From: an uncultured Collinsella sp.
GTDB lineage: Bacteria; Actinomycetota; Coriobacteriia; Coriobacteriales; Coriobacteriaceae
Assembly (NCBI GenBank): GCA_959600835.1
Contig: CAUGNQ010000020.1
Coordinates: 1 to 35,215, forward strand
DNA length: 35,215 nucleotides
Direction of reading: 5' to 3'
Shown here: positions 23,757 to 31,675 of the stretch, piece after piece
How the letters are laid out: every line of letters starts with the position of its first letter
How positions within the stretch are numbered: the first letter of the stretch is position 1
Notes under the pieces: generated by a model
Seen by the model: only the letters and a program-made list of their open reading frames with translations
Databases searched by the model: none
Told to the model about the DNA's origin: nothing
Translations under genes and position numbers: made by a program

Positions 23757-23785
23757 CACTCATTGGGGACGTACTTAAATGAGTG
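23757..23785 (+). repeat. 29-bp repeat, copy A (CACTCATTGGGGACGTACTT type)
   Basis: It is identical over 29 bp to 32576-32604. Its ends are themselves inverted (CACTCATT / AATGAGTG). A shorter variant is at 23901-23920. Confidence 0.85.
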
Positions 23786-23795
23786 CCCGCAGAAT

Positions 23796-23859
23796 GAGAG
23801 TGGATAATCTCCCGTTTTTAGCCTGTTTGTGGGCTCAAAGTGGGAGATTATCCACTCTC
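23796..23859. repeat. perfect 18-bp inverted repeat with 28-nt loop
   Basis: GAGAGTGGATAATCTCCC (23796-23813) and GGGAGATTATCCACTCTC (23842-23859) are exact inverted copies. The loop has AGCC/GGCT and TTT/AAA that extend the pairing inward. It lies between two members of the GGGGACGT repeat family, giving a composite element of about 165 bp. Confidence 0.85.
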
Positions 23860-23900
23860 GCCATTTGGGCGTCCAAAAATCCTCGCTCGTTTTGTCTTAG

Positions 23901-23920
23901 TCATTGGGGACGTTCTTAAA
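23901..23920 (+). repeat. GGGGACGTTCTTAAA repeat variant
   Basis: TCATTGGGGACGTTCTTAAA matches bases 4-23 of the 29-bp repeat (TCATTGGGGACGTACTTAAA) with a single A-to-T change. It forms the right border of the composite palindromic element. Confidence 0.7.
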
Positions 23921-23997
23921 CGGCTAGTCGCTGGCGACGTCCCTCGCCGTCGGCGGATTTTGGGACATGTGGCCCGCTTTTTGGGCCCGCCTGTCGG

Positions 23998-24015
23998 TAC
24001 ACTAAAAGCACTATG
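23998..24015 (+). promoter_or_regulatory. -10 box placed for a leaderless start
   Basis: TACACT (23998-24003) lies so close to ATG 24013 that transcription would begin at or within one or two bases of the start codon. No SD is present. Leaderless mRNAs are frequent in Actinomycetota. No clear -35 was found. Confidence 0.45.
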
Positions 24016-25896
24016 GGTACCTGCGAGCGACATATCGGCCACGCGGCCGCCCGATCCGCACCCGTGGCGGATCCCAGGGGCGGCAGGCTCTTCGCCATGC
24101 CGCGATTCCTTGTTGGCATATCGCATGGCGTGTATCGCCACCGCGTCTTTGTTATCGCCGGCGCCATTACCGCGCTGTTCCTTATGCTTTTGGCAGTCTT
24201 GCCGGCACTGTTCGCCTCCGACCCCAAGCTTTCCAACACCGTGCCCGCCTATAGCGAGGTGTCCGAAGAGGTCGTGGATGCGCTCGTCCACTCGAGCTCT
24301 CTCCCGCTGCTTGTCGCCGCAATTGCATTTTCAATCTGGGGTGTGTTGGCGTACCTACGCTGCTTGGACTACGTCTTGCGCCGCCGCCTTGTTGCCATCG
24401 CCGCCATTTGTGCCCTGTGGATGATCGAGGTCATCCTCAAATATAAGTCGTTCACGCCGTTCTATGCCACCGTGCTGTGGTACCTGTACTACGTGCCCAT
24501 GACGCTCATTCCGCTGATCTACCAGCTGTGCGGTCTGCGCCTCGCGGGTTTGGAACAGCATCGTATGGGGCGTCGGTACCGCACCGTTTTGTGGGTCATG
24601 GCTGTCCTGCTTATCAGCTTTGTGCTTACTAACGATGTTCATCAGCAGGTCTTCCATTTCGATCGATCGAGTGGAACCTGGAGCAACGATTACACATATG
24701 GTTGGGGCTACGGTACCGTTCTGGTATGGACAGCCTTTAACTTCGTTGCCTTTTTTATCTTGGTAGGACGGTCCTCGTCTTTTCGTATTCAGCGTTTCTC
24801 GGGCACGGCCGCGCTTGTCCTATTGGGCGGCGCGTTCTTTGCCATTTCATATGCGCTGCGTGTGCCCTGGGCATGGAGGCTTAATTTTTCACTTGTCTAC
24901 TGCGTCCTGTGCGTGGTGGCGATGGAAATCTGTCTCGATTGCGGTGTCATCCCGTCGTACCACGATATCGCCGGTATTTTCGGCACCTTGCCGCTTGACC
25001 TCAAAGTTCTAACGCGTGACCTGCAGGAAGTCTATGTCACGCCGGTGTCAAAGCCAATGCCGGTAGGCGTGCGTGAGGAGTTGCGGATCCAAGAGCACGG
25101 GCACGCTCACGCCTTTGCCGTGGCGTCCGATCCCGATGTAATGTATCGCGCCTTTCCGCTGCTGGGTGGATCGGCTCTCCTTGCCCAGGACGTCTCGGAG
25201 CTCAACGAACTCAATCGCGAACTGGCGCATCGTCGCATGGAGCTGCAACGCCAAAATGAGCTGCTTGCCGCCGACTACGACCTTAAGACACATTTGGCAG
25301 ACCAAGAGGCCGAGACCTTACTGGTCCAAGACGTGGACCAAGCGCTTGCCCGTGCGCTCGAAGGGATGTACGACCTGTTGAGCTCGCTGCCGCCGTTGAC
25401 CGATGAGGCATCTTCGCACGAGCGTTACCGCATGCTGCAGCGCGCCAAGATGCTCGTCGCCTATTGCAAACGCAAGGGGTCGCTCACGTTGGCACAGCAC
25501 GGGGAGAGCGGTTTTGACCGCGACCGCATTCAGCTCATCGCCAACGAGCTTGCAAGTGACCTGCGCATCATCGATGTCGATTGCGCCTCGATTATCGCCA
25601 TACGGCGCCCGATGCACGCCAGTACGGTAAGCGCCCTGTACGACTGCGTGTATGACTTTGCGTTTTTTGCCTACACCACCGACCATCCGGCGCTTATGTA
25701 TCACTTGGGCGACCATGACCGGTGCAGTGTCGAGCTGCGCGCCACGCTTTTTTCCAACGATGATGAAGATCTTTCGCAGACGCCCGCTGCGCAAGAGCTC
25801 GAAAGCGCTCTGCAAGGGCGCAACGTGGCATACCGCCTTGAGGGCGAGCCCGGCCAGCTGCGCATGATCGTCTTGATGCCGAGGGCGGGTGAGTGA
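24013..25896 (+). CDS. multi-TM sensor protein with degenerate kinase-like C-terminus
   Basis: A 627-residue membrane protein that I place with sensory histidine-kinase-like proteins. After a ~40-residue cytoplasmic start there are about seven to eight hydrophobic segments up to residue ~315. A ~90-residue PAS-like stretch follows (VYVTPVSKPMPVGVREELRI...VMYRAFPLLGGSALLAQDVSELNELN), then a coiled coil (about 395-445) and a C-terminal domain. The latter has no clear N, G1 or G2 boxes and no His in a dimerisation motif, so it probably does not phosphorylate. It is followed with a 4-bp overlap by a true kinase and a response regulator, so I infer that it senses or tunes signal for that pair. The start is uncertain: ATG 24013 would be leaderless, ATG 24097 is an alternative. 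Confidence 0.65.
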   Translation: MGTCERHIGHAAARSAPVADPRGGRLFAMPRFLVGISHGVYRHRVFVIAGAITALFLMLLAVLPALFASDPKLSNTVPAYSEVSEEVVDALVHSSSLPLLVAAIAFSIWGVLAYLRCLDYVLRRRLVAIAAICALWMIEVILKYKSFTPFYATVLWYLYYVPMTLIPLIYQLCGLRLAGLEQHRMGRRYRTVLWVMAVLLISFVLTNDVHQQVFHFDRSSGTWSNDYTYGWGYGTVLVWTAFNFVAFFILVGRSSSFRIQRFSGTAALVLLGGAFFAISYALRVPWAWRLNFSLVYCVLCVVAMEICLDCGVIPSYHDIAGIFGTLPLDLKVLTRDLQEVYVTPVSKPMPVGVREELRIQEHGHAHAFAVASDPDVMYRAFPLLGGSALLAQDVSELNELNRELAHRRMELQRQNELLAADYDLKTHLADQEAETLLVQDVDQALARALEGMYDLLSSLPPLTDEASSHERYRMLQRAKMLVAYCKRKGSLTLAQHGESGFDRDRIQLIANELASDLRIIDVDCASIIAIRRPMHASTVSALYDCVYDFAFFAYTTDHPALMYHLGDHDRCSVELRATLFSNDDEDLSQTPAAQELESALQGRNVAYRLEGEPGQLRMIVLMPRAGE

Positions 25897-27392
25897 CGAT
25901 GCAGATTTCGTTCATCCTTCCCCAAATCGTTGCGCTCGATGTTGTCTTTGCCCTGGCTGCGTGTCTGCAGATGATCCACGTCCCGCTCATCGCATCGCGC
26001 CGCTCGTCCTATAACCGTAAGGTGATTTGCGCCTATGAGACGAGCCTCGTGCTTCACCTGATGATTTCGGCGCTCATCTTATTCGCGTCGTCTGGCTCGT
26101 ATCTGGTGGCGCCGCTTGACGTTTGCGCCAGGGCAATGGGCGGAGTGCTGTGGCTCAATGCCGCGATCTTTGCCTATGGCGTGGTCCTCATGGTGCACTA
26201 TCGTCGCCCTGTCATGCTGGCCGAGCTGCTGCTTGTTGGCGCCGTGACACCGCCGGTGGTTTTTGCCATGGGCTCGGTGTGGGCCGTTGTCCTTATCGCA
26301 GAGGGAGCGTTCTTCCTGTTCCGTTCCGTCGCGGCGCTCTTGATGGACGTCCGTAACCGCCAGGAGGATATCACCGCGTTCTCGACGATCGAAACCATCA
26401 ACGTGATTCCCGTGGGCATCCTGTATCTGGACTCGAGGGGCCGTCCACTGCTTATGAACCGCTGCATGCGCAAAAACCTGGTGGAGCTTCATATGCCCAC
26501 CGACCTAGGCGATATGAGCGGTACATGGAACGACCTGCGCAAGCTCAGCATGCAAATGCCCGAAGGCGGTAAGAACCGCGTGCGGATCAACCTGGACCGC
26601 TTTGGTGAGGCGCGTGCGGTGGTCGAGGTTTCTCCCGCCGAGATTCGCCTGTTTGTGTGCGATGACGTTATGGTCTTGGGCCGTTCGTTCGAGCGCATAA
26701 TCGGTCTGGACGTGACAGAGTATGCGCATGCGCATGACCGCCTGGCGCAGGCCAACCACCTGCTTGAGCTTGCGGGCCAAGAGCTCCAGGCCCAGATCGA
26801 AGAAGTCAAAAAGGTTGCTGACAATGCGGCCTATCTGCGTATGCGCGCTCGCGTGCACGACGTGATCGGGCAGCGCCTGTCCATCCTCCATCGTTATCTG
26901 GAGGAGGGACGCCTGGATGACGAGTCACTCGAGCAGATCGACCCGCTGCTGCGCTCAATCGCTGCCGATCTGCGCAGCGGGGGCGACGCCGAACCGGCAG
27001 AGCAACTGGGCGATATCGTCCATGCCTTTGGTCTGGTGAGCGTGCAGATCGATGTGGAGGGCGAGCTGCCAAGCGACGCGCGTGTCGCGGCAGCCTTTTT
27101 GCAGATTATCCGCGAAGCCTCGACCAATGCCACCAAGCATGCGCAGGCGCATCGGGTCCATGTGCGCTTGTGGCAGGAGACGTCGGAAGACGGCGCTGTT
27201 GCGCGGATGACCGTTTCTAACGACGGCGCGCCTGCGCCCGTATCGTATCGCGAGGGAACGGGTATCCCAGGTATGAGGCATGTCGCGCAAGATCTGGGCG
27301 GCAGCCTGGAAGTCCGCCCCGCCCCGCCCTTTACGCTTGCGGTATCCATCCCGCTAAACTCTAACGCCACGGCCCAAAGGAGAAGCTCATGA
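25893..27392 (+). CDS. sensor histidine kinase, NarL/DesK type
   Basis: A 499-residue two-component kinase. About six membrane segments (to residue ~155) are followed by a PAS-like region (about 165-280), a coiled coil, a HisKA_3 dimerisation helix with the phospho-acceptor His322 in RARVHDVIGQRLSIL, and a HATPase_c domain with N-box IIREASTNATKHAQ and G-box NDGAPAPVSYREGTGIPGMR. The GTG start at 25893 overlaps the previous gene by 4 bp with GAGGG 7 bp upstream; ATG 25899 is possible. The next gene overlaps by 4 bp. Stimulus is unknown. Confidence 0.88.
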   Translation: MTMQISFILPQIVALDVVFALAACLQMIHVPLIASRRSSYNRKVICAYETSLVLHLMISALILFASSGSYLVAPLDVCARAMGGVLWLNAAIFAYGVVLMVHYRRPVMLAELLLVGAVTPPVVFAMGSVWAVVLIAEGAFFLFRSVAALLMDVRNRQEDITAFSTIETINVIPVGILYLDSRGRPLLMNRCMRKNLVELHMPTDLGDMSGTWNDLRKLSMQMPEGGKNRVRINLDRFGEARAVVEVSPAEIRLFVCDDVMVLGRSFERIIGLDVTEYAHAHDRLAQANHLLELAGQELQAQIEEVKKVADNAAYLRMRARVHDVIGQRLSILHRYLEEGRLDDESLEQIDPLLRSIAADLRSGGDAEPAEQLGDIVHAFGLVSVQIDVEGELPSDARVAAAFLQIIREASTNATKHAQAHRVHVRLWQETSEDGAVARMTVSNDGAPAPVSYREGTGIPGMRHVAQDLGGSLEVRPAPPFTLAVSIPLNSNATAQRRSS

Positions 27393-28009
27393 TTCGCGTG
27401 TTAATCGTCGAAGACCAGGCCATCTTGCGCGAGAGCCTTGCGCGCTCCGTTGGCGACCAGCCCGATATGACCGTCGTTGCCGCGATCGCCGATGCCTCCG
27501 AGGCCTTGGGTGTCGCGCTCAAGGAGCGTCCGGACATGATACTGATGGACGTGTGCACCGAACACGATTCAAACGGCATCGTGGCGGCGGCACGCATCAA
27601 GGAGCAGCTGCCCGAGTGTCGCATCATTATCATGACAGGCATGCCCGAGATCACCTTTGTCGATCAGGCCCGCGAGGTGGGCGTCGATAGCTTTGTGTAC
27701 AAGAACGTCGGTATCGACGAGCTGTTCGCCGTGATGCGCTCCACGTTGGCTGGCTACTGCACGTTTCCCAAGCCGCCCGAGAGCATTTTTTCGGGCACGG
27801 CAGCCCTCGACGATGTCGAGCTATCGATTTTGCGCCTTGCCTGCGAGGGCAAAAGTCGTCGCGAGATTGCGGCCGAGCTGTTTATGAGCGAGGGCACCAT
27901 CAAACGCCGCATCTCGGAGATCCTCAACAAGACCGGCTACGACAACATCATGCGTCTGGCTGTGCGCGCGGTAACGGAGGGTAGCATCGTTCCCAACATG
28001 GAGCGCTAA
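27389..28009 (+). CDS. response regulator, NarL/FixJ (LuxR) family
   Basis: A 206-residue DNA-binding response regulator. The receiver domain (1-120) has the acidic pair Glu8/Asp9, phospho-acceptor Asp54 in MILMDVC, Thr83 in IMTG and Lys105 in FVYKN. The C-terminal LuxR-type HTH (about 140-200) contains ELSILRLACEGKSRREIAAELFMSEGTIKRRISEILNKTG. ATGA overlap with the kinase gene indicates coupled translation and a cognate pair. Targets are not visible; a site in front of the operon could not be found. Confidence 0.94.
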   Translation: MIRVLIVEDQAILRESLARSVGDQPDMTVVAAIADASEALGVALKERPDMILMDVCTEHDSNGIVAAARIKEQLPECRIIIMTGMPEITFVDQAREVGVDSFVYKNVGIDELFAVMRSTLAGYCTFPKPPESIFSGTAALDDVELSILRLACEGKSRREIAAELFMSEGTIKRRISEILNKTGYDNIMRLAVRAVTEGSIVPNMER

Positions 28010-28035
28010 CGATCGTTACGTATCGGCATAAAAGC

Positions 28036-28070
28036 GACGGTGCTGCAGGATCAACTCCTGCAGCACCGTC
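28036..28070. terminator. perfect 14-bp hairpin between convergent genes
   Basis: GACGGTGCTGCAGG (28036-28049) and CCTGCAGCACCGTC (28057-28070) are exact inverted copies with a 7-nt loop. On the minus strand the stem is followed by GCTTTTAT, so it can terminate the lipoprotein gene, and as a hairpin also the regulator message. Confidence 0.8.
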
Positions 28071-28118
28071 TGGTGTGCGCGGATGTGTCCGCCAATCCGC
28101 GGCTGATGTTACGTGCCG

Positions 28119-28961
28119 CTACGCGATGGTTGCGCTGTAGGAGGCGACGTCCTCGTAGGAATCGGTCAGGTAGGCGTCGATGCCGATGGTCGTGTTGACT
28201 AGGCTGTCGAAGCTGTCAAGCGTGCCCTTCGAGAAGGTGAACTCTTCGGTGGCGTTGGTGCCGGGCATCAGGTGGGCCGAGAACCAGGCTTCCTTCATGG
28301 TGCCGTTGACGTTTGTCTTGCCGGTGGGAGCGTAGAAGGTCAGGTCCTTGTCGCTCTTGTTGGTGATGTTGACGACAAAGCCGATGTCGCCCCAGTCGTC
28401 CTGGAACTTCTCGGTGATGGTGATGGTGCACAGGTCGTCATCGGCGACAGTGACGGCGGGGGAGATTTCGACGCTCTGGACATCGCCGTCTTCGACGGCC
28501 TCCTCGACTTCCTCTTCCTTCTCGGCGGCCTCGCGATCCTTCTTCACGGTACCGGACAGGTCCTTATCGGACTTGCTAAAGATGAGCTTGTCCTCGCCGT
28601 CCTCAAGGACAAGCTTGCCGTCCTCGAGCTTCACGTCGGTCGTCTCCTTGTCGACGGTGATACTCGCGGTGGTAGCGTCCTTGGCCTCCCACTTTAGGTC
28701 GGAAACTTCGGAGAACAAATCGAGGCTGCCCGTGCCGTCTTCGTCCAGGACCAAGATGCAGCTGATGCCCCATTCCTTGAACATCTCCATGTACTCCTCG
28801 GTCAGCTCCTCGCCCTCCGAGGTTCCACCCGAGAGCTCCCAGCTGCCGACAAAGTTGGCCTTGGGGTCCTTGCCGCCGCCGCTACAGCCCGTCAGGGCAA
28901 AGGCGAGCGCCAGGACGCATGTCAGGAATGCGAGTGCGGACTTTTTGAACGTTGTCTTCAT
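28119..28961 (-). CDS. predicted lipoprotein, Gly/acidic linker and C-terminal beta domain
   Basis: A 280-residue exported lipoprotein. The signal peptide MKTTFKKSALAFLTCVLALA ends in the lipobox LTGC with Cys26 as lipidation site. Residues ~35-130 form an all-beta region rich in D/E/T/K, then an acidic linker (EKEEEVEEAVEDGD) and a second domain (about 165-280) with VEISPAVTVADDDLCTITITEK and VVNITNKSDKDLTFYAP, resembling DUF5067-like or immunoglobulin-type extracellular beta sandwiches. GAAGGAGGACACC precedes the start. It is the last gene of the minus-strand run with the SPFH and zinc-ribbon genes, separated from SPFH by 80 bp containing a hairpin. Function is unknown; a surface ligand or stress sensor is possible. 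Confidence 0.75.
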   Translation of the reverse strand: MKTTFKKSALAFLTCVLALAFALTGCSGGGKDPKANFVGSWELSGGTSEGEELTEEYMEMFKEWGISCILVLDEDGTGSLDLFSEVSDLKWEAKDATTASITVDKETTDVKLEDGKLVLEDGEDKLIFSKSDKDLSGTVKKDREAAEKEEEVEEAVEDGDVQSVEISPAVTVADDDLCTITITEKFQDDWGDIGFVVNITNKSDKDLTFYAPTGKTNVNGTMKEAWFSAHLMPGTNATEEFTFSKGTLDSFDSLVNTTIGIDAYLTDSYEDVASYSATIA

Positions 28962-29000
28962 GGTGTCCTCCTTCTTGTGTGAAAACCCATAGAAGCAAAT

Positions 29001-29022
29001 GCGGGGGCGGCGGAACCCCCGC
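29001..29022 (-). terminator. hairpin after the SPFH gene
   Basis: GCGGGGG (29001-29007) and CCCCCGC (29016-29022) form a stem just beyond the SPFH stop. On the minus strand only ATTTG follows, so it may be an attenuator before the lipoprotein gene. Confidence 0.5.
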
Positions 29023-29041
29023 CAATTACCAGATAAAGGGG

Positions 29042-30280
29042 TTAGGGCCTAGGCGTTCCGCAGTTGCTGCAGAACTTGCCGCCGTTTTCGCTGCCGCAGT
29101 TGGGGCAGAACCACTTGGCCGGTGCCGGGGCGGGTGCGGGACTGCCGCACTCGGAGCAGAACTTGCCGGTGTTGGTGGCACCGCAGCTGCAAGTCCAGCC
29201 GCCTGCCGCGGGGGCGGCGGGGGCCGGTGCGGGGGCGGGTGCCGGAGCTGGCTGCGGGGCAGCCTGCTGCTGTGCCTGGCCGGCGGCGAACAGCTGGCTG
29301 GCGTTCATACCGCCCATACCACCTGCCATGCCCATGCCCATAAAGCCTGCCATCGCGCCGTTGGGGTTGGCGGCTGCCGCGCGCATTGCGTCGCTCTGGG
29401 CGCTGGCGATGTTGGCTGCTGCCATGGTGGGATCGCGCATGACCGCGGCCTTCTGCAGGTCCTTGATCATCTGCTCGTCTTCTTGCGAGGCGGCGATGGA
29501 GTTAACGCCAAAGCTCACGATCTCGACGCCACGCAGGTCGCGCCAGTCGGCCGAGAGGACCTCGTTGAGCGCGCGGGCGAGCTCGGTGGTGTGGCCGGGG
29601 ATGGCGCTGTAGCGGATGCCCATTTCCGAGATCTTGGCAAAGGCGGGCTGCAGGGCGGTGAGCAGCTCGGACTTAAGCTGGCTGTCGATCTTGTCGCGCG
29701 TGTAGCTATCGGTCACGTTGCCGCACACGTTGGTGTAGAACAGCAGCGGGTTGGTGATGCGGTACGAGTACTCGCCGTTGCAGCGCACGGAGATGTCGAC
29801 GTCCAGGCCAATGTTGTTATCGACCACGCGGAAGGGCACGGGCGAGGCGGTGCCGTACTTGTTGCCGATGATCTCTTTCGTGTTGATGAAGTAGACGCGC
29901 TGGTCTTTGCCCGCGTCGCCGCCAAAGGTAAAGCGGCTGCCGATATTGGCAAACGTCTCCTTGATGGAGTCGCCCAGGTTGCCGCTAAAGACGCTCGGCT
30001 CGCTGCCGGTGTCGAAGACGAACTCGCCGGGCTCGAGCGCTACCTCGATGATCTTGCCGTTTTGCACCACGAGCATGCCCTGGCCGTCGTTGACGGCGAT
30101 GACCGAGCCGTTGGAGATGACGTTGTCCTCGCCGCGCGTGTTGGAGCTGCGGCCACCGGTGCGTTTGCTGCCCTTGCAGGCCAAGACGTCAGCAGGCATC
30201 GATTCGCAGTAGATAAATTCCTTCCACTGGTCGGCCATGACGCCGCCGGCAGCTCCCAATCCAGCTTTCAAGAGTCCCAT
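29042..30280 (-). CDS. SPFH-domain protein, YdjI-like, with two C-terminal zinc ribbons
   Basis: A 412-residue protein of the SPFH (stomatin/prohibitin/flotillin) class, annotated in related genomes as virion core protein or YdjI. Residues ~20-290 form the SPFH region (GSVIAVNDGQGMLVVQNGKIIEVALEPGEF, FNTKEIIGNKYG-like blocks and QLKSELLTALQPAF). A Met/Gly/Ala-rich segment and a PAPAPA linker follow. Two zinc ribbons end the chain: CSCGATNTGKFCSECGS (about 364-380) and CPNCGSENGGKFCSNCG (about 392-408). There is no signal peptide or membrane helix. In Bacillus subtilis the related YdjI acts with YdjG, YdjH and PspA at stressed membranes. AGAAAGGAAG precedes the ATG. The adjacent upstream gene is YdjG-like, 48 bp away. 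Confidence 0.85.
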   Translation of the reverse strand: MGLLKAGLGAAGGVMADQWKEFIYCESMPADVLACKGSKRTGGRSSNTRGEDNVISNGSVIAVNDGQGMLVVQNGKIIEVALEPGEFVFDTGSEPSVFSGNLGDSIKETFANIGSRFTFGGDAGKDQRVYFINTKEIIGNKYGTASPVPFRVVDNNIGLDVDISVRCNGEYSYRITNPLLFYTNVCGNVTDSYTRDKIDSQLKSELLTALQPAFAKISEMGIRYSAIPGHTTELARALNEVLSADWRDLRGVEIVSFGVNSIAASQEDEQMIKDLQKAAVMRDPTMAAANIASAQSDAMRAAAANPNGAMAGFMGMGMAGGMGGMNASQLFAAGQAQQQAAPQPAPAPAPAPAPAAPAAGGWTCSCGATNTGKFCSECGSPAPAPAPAKWFCPNCGSENGGKFCSNCGTPRP

Positions 30281-30328
30281 GGTGATCTTCCTTTCTCGTC
30301 AAAGGCCGGGTGGTATTGGTCGGATTGC

Positions 30329-31651
30329 TTAGTCGTCCTTGTCGTCTTTCATGACAACGGTGGTCTCGGTGTGGCTGAAGGTGTCGTGCTTCTCGGTCAG
30401 GTCGAGCTCGCCACAATACTCATCGGCATGGGTTGCTTCGTTGGCCGTCTTGAGCTGGCCTACCAGCAGCACGTCCCCGATAATCACGATGATCAGTGGC
30501 GCGATGATGTTGATGAGGATGCCCTCGATATCAAAGGCGAGGTAATCCGGATTGAAGGCGTTCTCGCCCATAAAGAGAATTTGGGAGAGGACAAATCCGA
30601 TCACAAAGAACAGCACCGAGGCGATAGCGAGCTTGGGCTTGGAGCAGGGAAGCTCGCCGACCATGCGACCGGTCTGGCCGTTCATGGCAAACAGGTAGCT
30701 CTTGCCGTTCCACGAGGTGGAGAGCATCCAGACGGGGAACAGGGCGTAGTCGCTGTCTTCCCAGGTGTAGTCGAGCTGCTTGCTTTCGACCGTGGCATCG
30801 TCGTATTCGTCGACGACGGTCTCGCGCAGGGCCGAGATCGTGCTCTCCTCCATGCGGCGCTCGGCGCGCGCCTTGCACGTCTCGCAATCCTCATCGTAAC
30901 GGTTGGCGATGTAGCCGGGCATATATGCGACCGAGAACGGACGCAGCGCGTCGTAGTCAAACGGCTCGATGGCGTCCATGTGGCCGTCGGGCATCTTGGA
31001 CGATCCGTCGACGGGCACGCGCTTAAACGAGATATTGCCCTTGCGATAGGCATCGTAGTGGTCGGTGGTCGTGACGGTGCGATCGGATTCCTCGGTCACG
31101 GTCTCGTTGGTCGCGTCAAAATACACTTCGCCGTCAACGCGGGCGCCGTAGAGCCAAAACGGCACGTAGACACCTTGGACCTCGTCGATGTGGTTGCCGG
31201 TGACAAAGCTCTTGGGCAGCAAGATCTTGCCCTTGTAGTGTTCCTTGAGTGCGGCCGTGACGTCATCGCGCCCGAGCTTAAACGGAATCACCAGGTCGGG
31301 CGAGAAGTCGCCAGAGAGCTGGCCGGGCGCCACGGCGGAGTTGCCGCAGTACGGGCAGGTGGTGACGGCGACGGTGCCGTCGGACACGAGCTCGGCGCCG
31401 CACGACGAGCAGATGTAGCCGGCGTTTTGGGCGAGCTCCTGCACCGCGTCGTCGGCGACGGGCTTGGGCGTTGCGGCTGCCGCATCGGCTTTGGCGTCGG
31501 CCTTGTCCTGGCGCTCGCGATAGAGGGCCTCGACTTCTTCGACTTCAAAGCGCGAATCGCAGTAGTCGCAGACGAGCTTTTGCTCGGCACTGGCAAAGTG
31601 AAGGGGGCCGCCGCATGCGGGGCACTGATAGTTGACGCTCTCGAAGGCCAT
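30329..31651 (-). CDS. YdjG-like double zinc-ribbon membrane protein
   Basis: A 440-residue protein. Two TFIIB-type zinc ribbons lie at residues 10-31 (Cys10, 13, 28, 31) and 81-102 (Cys81, 84, 99, 102), joined by an Ala-rich linker. The middle region (about 115-335) is a beta-rich domain with LPKSFVTGNHIDEVQGVYVP and FWLYGARVDGEVYFDA. Two hydrophobic stretches near the C-terminus (about 345-400) would anchor it in the membrane. Such proteins are often wrongly annotated as primosomal N'-like helicases because of the ribbon. It is between the DUF4428 gene (24-bp gap) and the SPFH gene, so the three probably form a complex. AAAGGACC precedes the ATG. Confidence 0.8.
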   Translation of the reverse strand: MAFESVNYQCPACGGPLHFASAEQKLVCDYCDSRFEVEEVEALYRERQDKADAKADAAAATPKPVADDAVQELAQNAGYICSSCGAELVSDGTVAVTTCPYCGNSAVAPGQLSGDFSPDLVIPFKLGRDDVTAALKEHYKGKILLPKSFVTGNHIDEVQGVYVPFWLYGARVDGEVYFDATNETVTEESDRTVTTTDHYDAYRKGNISFKRVPVDGSSKMPDGHMDAIEPFDYDALRPFSVAYMPGYIANRYDEDCETCKARAERRMEESTISALRETVVDEYDDATVESKQLDYTWEDSDYALFPVWMLSTSWNGKSYLFAMNGQTGRMVGELPCSKPKLAIASVLFFVIGFVLSQILFMGENAFNPDYLAFDIEGILINIIAPLIIVIIGDVLLVGQLKTANEATHADEYCGELDLTEKHDTFSHTETTVVMKDDKDD

Positions 31652-31675
31652 GATCGGTCCTTTCCGTGCCGGAGG

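Larger units (their letters stand above)
23672..24012. other. 341-bp intergenic region with terminator, repeats and leaderless promoter
   Basis: It contains the GH1 terminator, an exact 29-bp repeat, an 18-bp perfect inverted repeat, another GGGGACGTTC copy and a -10 box for the sensor gene. No coding sequence is evident. Confidence 0.7.

Noticed and set aside
23757..23920. Possible CRISPR array
   Set aside because: Only two irregular repeat copies with different lengths and a palindromic insert; no regular spacers and no cas genes nearby.
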